Source of the DNA: JBKJUK01 sp046590705
GTDB taxonomy: Bacteria; Acidobacteriota; Thermoanaerobaculia; Gp7-AA8
Assembly: GCA_046590705.1 (NCBI GenBank)
Contig: JBKJUK010000348.1
Location: forward strand, 1 to 7,350
Reading direction: 5' to 3'
DNA length: 7,350 bases
Shown here: positions 1 through 4,852 of the stretch, piece by piece
Position numbering within the stretch: position 1 is the stretch's first letter
How the letters are laid out: every line of letters starts with the position of its first letter
Notes under the pieces: generated by a model
Seen by the model: the letters and a program-made list of their open reading frames with translations, nothing else
Database searches by the model: none
What the model was told of the DNA's origin: nothing
Translations under genes and position numbers: made by a program

Positions 1-1
1 G

Positions 2-427
2 GCGGTCCATGCCAAAGTGCATGAGAAGGTGACAATCCCCGCGAACGCTCCGCCCCCCGTCCCTTCGGGACTGACCACCTCGGCGAAGTTGAAGTCACTC
101 GATCTGGCGCAGACCATCGTCGATCCGGGAAAGTTCAAAGATGAAGACATCAGTCAGACCTACCAGAAAGCGCGCCTGGTCGCTGACCGTTTAGACACGA
201 TGTATTGCTACTGCCGATGTGCTGAGAACGAAGGGCTGAAGCATAAAAGCCTTCTGACATGTTTCCAGAGTGACCATGCCGCCGAGTGCGGGATCTGTAT
301 CAACGAAGCGAAGCAGGCCTGGATGGACTGGAAGGATGGTCTGCCTCTCGAGGTCACCACCAAGGCCGTCGATCTCATGTACAACCAGGGGAATACGGCC
401 CCTGCCGTTCTGCCTCACGCGCACTGA
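2..427 (+). CDS. PCYCGC-motif family secreted protein, 5' end missing
   Basis: The reading frame is open from base 2, so the true start lies upstream. A GTG at 17 is in frame, but the codons before it read A-V-H-A, which looks like the end of a signal peptide with an A-x-A-type cleavage site, so the GTG is probably internal. Counting from that GTG, the six cysteines are C64, C66, C68, C81, C91 and C94. They form Y-CYCRC-AENEGLKHKSLLTCF followed by DHAAECGIC. This matches the layout of the family of unknown function named for its PCYCGC motif (CxCxC, HKSL.CF, HAA.C.IC, then an amphipathic helix). Here the motif's proline is Tyr and its glycine is Arg. Family members are usually exported, often as lipoproteins. 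The clustered cysteines suggest metal binding or disulfides, but no activity is established. Whether this one is a lipoprotein cannot be seen because the N-terminus is cut off. Confidence 0.8.
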   Translation, partial: AVHAKVHEKVTIPANAPPPVPSGLTTSAKLKSLDLAQTIVDPGKFKDEDISQTYQKARLVADRLDTMYCYCRCAENEGLKHKSLLTCFQSDHAAECGICINEAKQAWMDWKDGLPLEVTTKAVDLMYNQGNTAPAVLPHAH

Positions 428-503
428 TACAAGCTTTCTGGCGTACGTTCGCGGGTATGGTGGCCAGGGGGCCGGAGCGATAAACCCGTCCTCGCCACGC
501 CGC

Positions 504-683
504 ACGTCATTCCGATGAGCATGCGCTGCAGTTAAATGCTTGCGAGGTGGGCAGCGCGAAGAGGAATCTCCGTTCCGCGCCGCGAAGGTCGTCCCGATCG
601 ACCGCATCTGCTCGGTCCGGAGATTCCTCTTCGCAGCCCAGGCTGCGTCATGATGACGATCGCGCGGCTCATCGGAATCACGT
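504..683. repeat. Long imperfect palindrome (REP/MITE-like intergenic repeat)
   Basis: The outer arms 504-520 and 667-683 are reverse complements at 16 of 17 positions and share the core ATTCCGATGAGC. The inner arms 556-572 and 618-634 are perfect 17-bp reverse complements with core CGAAGAGGAATCTCCG. At the centre, GGTCG (587-591) pairs with CGACC (599-603). All three pairs share nearly the same midpoint, about 594, so the 180-bp unit could fold into one interrupted hairpin. The core words (gTCATTCCGAtGaGC and GAGGAATCTCC) resemble a type of intergenic repeat that I recall from diverse environmental bacteria; that recollection is not verified. There is no room for a transposase, so it would have to be moved in trans. 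Confidence 0.8.
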
Positions 684-697
684 CGCTGGAGAGATGT

Positions 698-752
698 CAG
701 GAGGTCGGGAGCACGCGTTGAGCGTCGCGCGCTGAGAGCCGCGAACCTCCTG
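698..752 (-). terminator. Hairpin just past the minus-strand gene; possible weak terminator
   Basis: CAGGAGGT (698-705) pairs with ACCTCCTG (745-752), and further imperfect GC-rich pairing is possible in the 39-nt loop. The hairpin begins 6 bp past the stop of the minus-strand secreted-protein gene, where a terminator would sit. No T-run follows on either strand, so an intrinsic terminator is uncertain. It could also be part of the neighbouring palindromic repeat, or a transcript-stabilising 3' stem. Confidence 0.35.
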
Positions 753-757
753 GAAAG

Positions 758-1672
758 TCAGGGGTTGCTTCGCAACTGCCTCAGCAACGCTGCCAGTCTT
801 TCGCGGCCCTCCGCCTGTCGTTGAAGATCTCCCGTCATTAGCGCCGAGATTCGCTCGAGCTCCACCAGAACTTCGGGTGTGGTGGTGATGGTCGACGGGC
901 CAGCGCCAGTTCGGGCCATTCTTCGCTCCATTTCTCCCGGCAATTTTACGAGGGCCTCATCCACCAGAGTGCGGAGTTCGTCTTTTCGGATTTTGTCTGC
1001 AGCCATTCGCCCACGGATCGCGTCGAGGCGCTGCAGCGAATCGAAGAAAGGTCCCTTCGGGTCATTGACCAGGCGAGCCTGGAGAAGCGAGAGCCGGGCT
1101 ACACCTTTTTTCTCGCCACTCTCGACACCTGCTTCGATGACCACCCTGGCGCTCTTCGCGATCTCGGACAGCGGGAAGCTTCGGCTTTCGCCGGGCTTGA
1201 TCCAGACCTCGATCTTCTGTTCACTTCGAGTCGTGCGACCGTCGAAGCCAGTGATCTCGACGGCCGCTGATCGTACAAAGATTGGTTGATTGGCGCTTAC
1301 GAGGTTCCTCTTCATCGGAACCGTCACCGCAAATCGGTACGCCCCCGGCGCTGAGACCGCTATCTTCTGCAGGCCGGGTTCCGTGAAGACTTTCTCGACT
1401 CCGTCTTCTTCTGAGGTCCGGGCTCCTTCCTCGCGCTCGAGATAGGCCCAGCGGAATGACCCATCCGCCCGTTTTTCCCTCAGTTCGGCGATCTGGTCGT
1501 CAACGATCGCGAGTAGGGGCTTGCGCACTTCGTCCGCTTCCCTGGTGACCTCCAGAACGCGGTGAATCGTTTTCAGGTCGTCGGTGAGTCGTATGATGCG
1601 TGGATCGCTTCCCTGACCAGACAATGAAGTCACAGAAAGTGAGAGAGTGAAAAGAAGGGTAGTGCGTCTCAC
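758..1672 (-). CDS. Secreted protein of unknown function, 304 aa
   Basis: The GTG start at 1672 was chosen because GGAG (complement of 1677-1680, within AAAAAGGAG) lies 4 nt upstream and because the protein then opens with an export signal: two arginines, the hydrophobic run TTLLFTLSLSVTSL, then SGQG. The frame stays open upstream to 2017, but that extension runs antisense through the thioredoxin gene and is not credible. The mature part has charged, probably helical segments (about residues 25-80), a central beta-rich region (about 105-195, with PGAYRFAVTVP and IEVWIKPGESRSFPL) and a charged helical C-terminus ending in LAALLRQLRSNP. There are no cysteines. I recognise no family. The central part reads like a beta-sandwich domain with long flanking helices, suggesting a periplasmic or surface protein, but this is inference. 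It is transcribed divergently from the thioredoxin gene. Confidence 0.75.
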   Translation of the reverse strand: MRRTTLLFTLSLSVTSLSGQGSDPRIIRLTDDLKTIHRVLEVTREADEVRKPLLAIVDDQIAELREKRADGSFRWAYLEREEGARTSEEDGVEKVFTEPGLQKIAVSAPGAYRFAVTVPMKRNLVSANQPIFVRSAAVEITGFDGRTTRSEQKIEVWIKPGESRSFPLSEIAKSARVVIEAGVESGEKKGVARLSLLQARLVNDPKGPFFDSLQRLDAIRGRMAADKIRKDELRTLVDEALVKLPGEMERRMARTGAGPSTITTTPEVLVELERISALMTGDLQRQAEGRERLAALLRQLRSNP

Positions 1673-1776
1673 GGAGCTCCTTTTTACGCTAAGTGGATTG
1701 GCGGAGTGGGGATCCCGGGAGTTTGCCACAGCATGAGCCCGTTCTGGCGTTTGTTTCGCAAAGGAGCCTCCCCCAG
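1673..1776. promoter_or_regulatory. Divergent intergenic region with both ribosome binding sites
   Basis: These 104 bp separate the minus-strand secreted-protein gene from the plus-strand thioredoxin gene and must hold promoters for both, unless one is read through from elsewhere. The minus-strand Shine-Dalgarno (GGAG, complement of 1677-1680) and the plus-strand one (AAAGGAG, 1760-1766, 10 nt before the ATG) are clear. I cannot point to a confident -35/-10 pair on either strand. Confidence 0.5.
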
Positions 1777-2220
1777 ATGACCGAGACCGTTTTACGCTGC
1801 CCCTCCTGTGAGCAGCCCAACCGCATTCCCACGGATGCAGGCGCGAAAAAAATTGTTTGCGGAAGATGCAGGACTGAACTGCGTGTAGGACCGACGACCG
1901 CTCGCGCCATCGTGCAGGTAACCGATGCGGCCTTTGAGCAATTCGTATCCGGAAGTAACGCGGTCGTGGTCGATTTCTGGGCTGCCTGGTGCGGCCCATG
2001 TAAGCAGATGGAGCCAATCTTCGAGGCCGTGGCTGCGGCGACGGAAGGCGTTCGGTTCGGGAAGCTGAACGTCGACGAGAATCCTGCCTCGGGGGCGAAA
2101 TATCGCGTTCAGGGAATCCCCACCCTTCTGTTTCTGAAGGATGGGCAGGAGAGTGGCCGTCTCGTAGGCGCTGTGAACCGGCAACAGTTCGAACAGGCCA
2201 TCGCCCGATATCTGTCGTGA
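1777..2220 (+). CDS. trxC: Thioredoxin 2 (zinc-ribbon thioredoxin)
   Basis: This is a cytosolic thiol-disulfide oxidoreductase of 147 residues, the usual TrxC length. The N-terminus carries two CxxC pairs (C8/C11 and C28/C31) forming the zinc ribbon that distinguishes thioredoxin 2 from thioredoxin 1. The thioredoxin fold follows, with active site WCGPCK at 71-76 in context VVVDFWAAWCGPCK, and the cis-proline loop GIPT with Pro115. All catalytic residues are intact. In characterised bacteria TrxC reduces protein disulfides under oxidative stress, and its zinc site is redox sensitive. ATG 1777 is chosen for its AAAGGAG ribosome binding site and because the zinc-ribbon cysteines start 8 residues in; an in-frame start at 1693 would add 28 atypical residues. 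It probably heads an operon with the downstream AI-2E-family gene. A general thioredoxin with an N-terminal zinc finger is the only real alternative. Confidence 0.93.
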   Translation: MTETVLRCPSCEQPNRIPTDAGAKKIVCGRCRTELRVGPTTARAIVQVTDAAFEQFVSGSNAVVVDFWAAWCGPCKQMEPIFEAVAAATEGVRFGKLNVDENPASGAKYRVQGIPTLLFLKDGQESGRLVGAVNRQQFEQAIARYLS

Positions 2221-2291
2221 TGCGGCCTCGTACCGGACGCGATCCTTATCGCGGTGAGAGGGCGTTTTTCGCCGAGGATCTCGCTTCTTGA
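2220..2291 (+). CDS. Possible 23-codon linking ORF between trxC and the AI-2E-family gene
   Basis: An ATG at 2220 overlaps the trxC stop (TGATG, 2218-2222), and its own TGA at 2289-2291 overlaps the TTG start of the next gene (TTGA, 2288-2291). The 23-residue product is charged and includes the segment GRDPYRGERAFFAEDLAS. It has no hydrophobic segment and no family I recognise. There is no strong Shine-Dalgarno before it, so it would depend on termination-reinitiation from trxC. It exactly fills the 67-nt gap. It could be a coupling ORF that carries ribosomes to the weak TTG start, or it could be chance. Confidence 0.35.
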   Translation: MRPRTGRDPYRGERAFFAEDLAS

Positions 2292-3361
2292 CAACTCCGA
2301 AAGTTGACCGGCAGGAGCTGAATCAGTTCTTCAGGAAGGTGCTGATCGTTCTGGCTGCCGTGTCCTTTGCCATTTTCCTCTGGCAGGTCAGAAAAATTCT
2401 CATTCTCCTCTTTGTAGCCGGCATTCTGGCTGCGGGTATCTCACCGGCGGTCCGTCGTGTGAGGGTCCTGTTGCGCCATCGCTTCAAATGGCGCGTAAAA
2501 CGGGGGACCGCCGCGCTGCTGGTCTATCTCCCGTTCCTCACAGGCATCGTGGTTTTCCTCATTCTGACGTTGCCGATCCTGTTACGGGAATCGCAGCAGC
2601 TCGCCCAGGAAATGCCCCGCCTGGTCGAGGAGAAGGTGCACGTACTCCTGAAAGACTGGGTCACGCTCGAGCAATTGAAGGAAATGCTGGCCAGCGGCAG
2701 CGGTGAGTTGCAGGTGATGGTCTACATCAAGAGTATCGCCAAAGTGGTTGCCTCCATCGTGGCTGTCCTTTTCATGGTCATTTACATACTCATCGACGCC
2801 GAGAGGCTCCGAAACGTCTTCCTGCTCTTCTGGCCGGCCGAAAAGCGCAGCGACAAGCGCAAGATGATTCGGCGGATTTCGCGGAAAATGAGCGGCTGGC
2901 TCTCAGCGCAATTGCTTCTGGCTACCATCATCGGTACGGCCACCTTCGTGGGGCTGCTGCTGCTCGACGTCCCCTACGCATTGCCGCTCGCTTTGATTGC
3001 GGCCGTTGGGGAGACGATTCCGATCATCGGCCCAATCGTCGGAGCTGTTCCCGCTCTCGGAGTCGCACTGTTTCAGTCCAACTGGCAATTCTGGTCTGTG
3101 CTGGCGATGGCGGTGGTCATCCAGCAGGTGGAAAATTACCTGCTGGTGCCACGGCTCATGGGCAACAAGGTGTCAATCTCGCCGCTCGGTGTGATGATCG
3201 CCTTCCTTCTCGGGGGCAGTACCCTCGGAATCATCGGAGCAGTTGTGGCTGTGCCTGTGGCGGCAATCGTTCAGGTTGTTTTCAATGAGGTCTTCGTCTC
3301 GCGACGCGAGCGGAGGCAGAACAGCGACCGCCCTGGAACGTTGAACCCAGATCCCGAGTAG
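2288..3361 (+). CDS. AI-2E family transporter-like membrane protein (PerM/YdiK type)
   Basis: This is a 357-residue inner-membrane protein. The order is a hydrophobic pair at about residues 17-55, a third segment near 74-98, a soluble amphipathic region (about 99-145: QQLAQEMPRLVEEKVHVLL), a membrane segment ending in VIYILID (about 150-168), a basic cytoplasmic loop (KRSDKRKMIRRISRKM), and a hydrophobic C-terminal block. The block contains the family signatures GETIPIIGPIVGAVPA (about 241-256) and QQVENYLLVPRLMG (about 279-292). This is the AI-2E/UPF0118 family. Members have been linked to autoinducer-2 export, ion/proton antiport or cell-envelope functions, so the substrate cannot be assigned from sequence. 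The TTG start is the first possible one after an in-frame stop at 2255. A modest GAGG (2274-2277) lies 10 nt upstream, and translation may be coupled to the preceding small ORF. The hydrophilic tail (RRERRQNSDRPGTLNPDPE) is not part of the conserved core. Confidence 0.9.
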   Translation: MTTPKVDRQELNQFFRKVLIVLAAVSFAIFLWQVRKILILLFVAGILAAGISPAVRRVRVLLRHRFKWRVKRGTAALLVYLPFLTGIVVFLILTLPILLRESQQLAQEMPRLVEEKVHVLLKDWVTLEQLKEMLASGSGELQVMVYIKSIAKVVASIVAVLFMVIYILIDAERLRNVFLLFWPAEKRSDKRKMIRRISRKMSGWLSAQLLLATIIGTATFVGLLLLDVPYALPLALIAAVGETIPIIGPIVGAVPALGVALFQSNWQFWSVLAMAVVIQQVENYLLVPRLMGNKVSISPLGVMIAFLLGGSTLGIIGAVVAVPVAAIVQVVFNEVFVSRRERRQNSDRPGTLNPDPE

Positions 3362-3370
3362 GGGTGAATC

Positions 3371-3403
3371 TCCTGGAGCGCCCCGGCGCTGTGACCTTCA
3401 GGA
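3371..3403 (+). terminator. Weak stem-loop after the AI-2E-family gene
   Basis: TCCTG (3371-3375) pairs with CAGGA (3399-3403) around a nested stem AGCGC (3377-3381) / GCGCT (3386-3390), starting 10 bp past the stop codon. There is no T-run after it, so it is at best a weak or Rho-assisted terminator. The remaining 174 bp up to the next gene must contain that operon's promoter, which I cannot identify with confidence. Confidence 0.3.
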
Positions 3404-3539
3404 CCCGATGTGACGCAATCCGTACTTCGAGCGTTTCGCAGCTCAAATCCGGCGTCTGCGGCTGTATCCACGAGGCAGACTAAGAGAGTAAGCGCACCTC
3501 CAGAAATTTCTTTCTTCTGATCCCCCAAACGCTCTATCT

Positions 3540-3556
3540 GTGCACACTGATTGCAC
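3540..3556. promoter_or_regulatory. Small dyad GTGCA-N7-TGCAC upstream of the NHLP/CsbD operon
   Basis: GTGCA at 3540-3544 and TGCAC at 3552-3556 form a perfect 5-bp dyad separated by 7 bp. It is placed 12 bp before the Shine-Dalgarno of the first gene, where an operator or a short 5'-UTR hairpin could act. Five-base dyads occur by chance, so this is a weak candidate site. No known regulator motif is recognised. Confidence 0.2.
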
Positions 3557-3577
3557 TACCCCGATACGGAGGTAGAA

Positions 3578-3871
3578 ATGCGAGATGAAATGCTTGGCGC
3601 GGTAGTCAGACGCGCAATGGAACATCCCGATTTCAGAGAAAAGCTGATGGACTCCCCTGACGAAGCATTGCAGGCACATGGTTTCGCCCTCGAGCGGGAC
3701 GACATGGATCGGCTCAACGCAATTCGAAGTGAACTCGGTGGCGGGGACAACGGCGAAGCAGAAAGTCGTTTACTGGCCATCGCTGAACGTCTCGGCGTGC
3801 ATCCGCATCCCGATCGCACAGCCGCGACGAAAAACATCGACGCAACAAAAGGAGAGAACGATGGACGATAA
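3578..3871 (+). CDS. NHLP-clan (Os1348/Franean1_4349-like) small protein, RiPP-leader-like
   Basis: This is a 97-residue soluble protein. ATG 3578 is set by a strong GGAGGT (3568-3573) 4 nt upstream; an in-frame TTG at 3551 has no such site. Residues 1-50 have the pattern of nitrile-hydratase-like leader peptides: a helix (MLGAVVRRAMEHPDFREKL), then D-SPDEALQAHGF-L and ERDDMDRLNAI. This resembles small NHLP-clan proteins annotated as Os1348 or Franean1_4349 families. A Gly54-Gly55-Gly56 run follows the leader-like part, as at a leader cleavage site. The rest (about 57-97) is charged, with no Cys and little Ser/Thr, so it is a poor substrate for usual thiazole or lanthionine chemistry. No modifying enzyme, peptidase or exporter lies next to it. 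It overlaps the next gene by 11 bp (3861-3871), so the two are almost certainly cotranscribed and translationally coupled. It may be a stress-related protein built on the same fold and not a true precursor. Confidence 0.65.
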   Translation: MRDEMLGAVVRRAMEHPDFREKLMDSPDEALQAHGFALERDDMDRLNAIRSELGGGDNGEAESRLLAIAERLGVHPHPDRTAATKNIDATKGENDGR

Positions 3872-4625
3872 CAAGAAAGGTCTCGACCCGACCCCAGATG
3901 CGAATCGCGACCCGATCACCGGCGAGCCGGGAGCACATCCTGTAGGTGTTGCAGGCGGTGGAAGCGGTGGAGCCCTGGCAGGTGCAGCAATCGGCGGCGC
4001 AGTGGCCGGTCCGGTCGGAGCACTGGTGGGCGGAGCAATCGGCGCAGTCGCTGGTGGCTTTGCTGGAAAAGGCGCAGCCGAAGTAGTCAATCCTACGGAA
4101 GAAGATGGTTACTGGCGAAACGAGCACAAGAATCGACCGTACTTCAAGTCAGGCAACGACTATGAGACCCACTACGCACCGGCTTACAAGTACGGTTGGG
4201 AGAATGCGGGACATCCAAACTACGCCGGCAAGAAGTTCGACGATGTCGAATCGGATCTCGGTCGTAATTGGGGAGCCACCGATCATTCATCCACCAACTG
4301 GCATGACGTGAAGCCCGCCGCCCGCGACGCTTTCGAGCGCGTGCAGAACCGTACGGCAGCAGGTGTGGCTGGAGCAGCAGCAGTCGCTGGCGCAGCAGCA
4401 CACAACCTCGACAAGAAGACCGACTCAGTCTGGGATCAGATGAGCGGGAACTGGCATCAGTTCAAAGGCTCCGTGAAAGAGAAGTGGAATGACCTCACGG
4501 ATGACGAAGTGGAGCAGATGCAGGGTCGCCGCGAGCAGATCGTCGGCAAGATCCAGGAGCGTTACGGCGAGGCAAAGTGGAAAGAAGCTGACATCGAGCG
4601 TGAGCTCAACAGCATCAAACGCTGA
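3861..4625 (+). CDS. Glycine-zipper and CsbD-like domain stress protein
   Basis: The product has 254 residues in three parts. Residues about 32-72 form a glycine/alanine zipper with GxxxG-type spacing (GAAIGGAVAGPVGALVGGAI), likely to associate with or insert into membrane. Residues about 84-160 are aromatic and hydrophilic (YWRNEHKNRPYFKSG, YAPAYKYGWE, NWHDVKPAARDAFERV), a module I recall from bacterial stress-induced hypothetical proteins. After a short alanine-rich linker (167-180), residues about 188-254 match the CsbD-like domain (WDQMSGNWHQFKGSVKEKW, then GRREQIVGKIQERYG). CsbD of Bacillus subtilis belongs to the general stress regulon; the molecular function of the domain is unknown. 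ATG 3861 is preceded by AAGGAGAG (about 3848-3855). An in-frame start at 3678 would lie inside the upstream gene and is rejected. It is the second gene of the operon, followed 25 bp later by a strong terminator. CsbD proteins are normally only 60-70 residues, so this is a fusion. Confidence 0.88.
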   Translation: MDDNKKGLDPTPDANRDPITGEPGAHPVGVAGGGSGGALAGAAIGGAVAGPVGALVGGAIGAVAGGFAGKGAAEVVNPTEEDGYWRNEHKNRPYFKSGNDYETHYAPAYKYGWENAGHPNYAGKKFDDVESDLGRNWGATDHSSTNWHDVKPAARDAFERVQNRTAAGVAGAAAVAGAAAHNLDKKTDSVWDQMSGNWHQFKGSVKEKWNDLTDDEVEQMQGRREQIVGKIQERYGEAKWKEADIERELNSIKR

Positions 4626-4650
4626 TCGAATTTGCACTCGAGATTCTGAG

Positions 4651-4674
4651 GGCGTCCCGCAAGGGACGCCTTTT
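4651..4674 (+). terminator. Intrinsic terminator of the NHLP/CsbD operon
   Basis: A perfect 8-bp GC-rich stem GGCGTCCC (4651-4658) / GGGACGCC (4663-4670) is closed by the stable tetraloop GCAA and followed by TTTT (4671-4674). It lies 25 bp after the CsbD stop, so it ends this operon and separates it from the Kelch-type gene. Confidence 0.92.
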
Positions 4675-4699
4675 CTGCGTTCAGGCAGCGGTATCGAAA

Positions 4700-4828
4700 G
4701 GAACTATTCCCCGTTTCGGGCCGTCTCCAAAGTACAGTGTCATGCACTGAGACGCGTCGCGCAGACTGGAATTTGTATTCCGGCTGCGCGTTTTCGTCGA
4801 AGCGTTCCGCTGCAAAACTCTCGAAGAG
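4700..4828 (+). ncRNA. Hairpin-rich intergenic stretch before the Kelch gene (structured leader or small RNA)
   Basis: Several stems follow each other almost without gaps. A small one is CCCG-TTT-CGGG (4710-4720). CGTCTC (4722-4727) pairs with GAGACG (4749-4754) around an inner AGTG/CACT stem. CGCGCAG (4758-4764) pairs with CTGCGCG (4784-4790) around GGAAT-TTGT-ATTCC (4768-4781) and is followed at once by TTTT (4791-4794), like an intrinsic terminator. GTTTT (4790-4794) can instead pair with AAAAC (4814-4818) around AGCG-TTC-CGCT (4801-4811), which would hide the T-run. CTCT-CGA-AGAG (4818-4828) closes the series. It could be a 5' leader with attenuation of the Kelch gene, a short independent RNA, or a palindromic repeat remnant. 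No known riboswitch class is recognised. Confidence 0.4.
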
Positions 4829-4852
4829 GCCGCATCTGAGGATCCCGACAGA

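Larger units (their letters stand above)
428..757. other. Gene-free stretch between two convergent genes
   Basis: This 330-bp stretch lies between the converging ends of the PCYCGC-type gene and the minus-strand secreted-protein gene. It contains the long palindrome at 504-683 and the hairpin at 698-752. Short open frames cross it on both strands, but they have arginine- and serine-rich shadow-like composition, no convincing ribosome binding site and no family resemblance. Bases 428-503 show no recognisable feature apart from a small GGCC-AGGG-GGCC palindrome, which has no T-run after it. Confidence 0.6.

Noticed and set aside
191..607. Minus-strand frame of 138 codons across the first gene and the palindrome
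   Set aside because: It is antisense to the PCYCGC-type gene and crosses a repeat; composition is shadow-like and there is no ribosome binding site.
1693..1776. 28-residue N-terminal extension of thioredoxin 2
   Set aside because: It would occupy the divergent promoter region and lacks a ribosome binding site, whereas ATG 1777 has AAAGGAG and gives the normal family length.
1673..2017. Upstream extension of the minus-strand secreted protein to 419 residues
   Set aside because: It runs antisense through the thioredoxin gene, has arginine-rich shadow composition, and would bury the signal peptide; GTG 1672 has its own GGAG site.
3678..3860. 61-residue N-terminal extension of the CsbD-type protein
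   Set aside because: It lies inside the upstream gene in another frame; ATG 3861 has a strong AAGGAG and fits an 11-bp operon overlap.
3578..3871. Calling the NHLP-like gene a nitrile hydratase alpha subunit
   Set aside because: It is too short and lacks the metal-binding cysteine cluster of nitrile hydratase; only the leader-like fold is similar.
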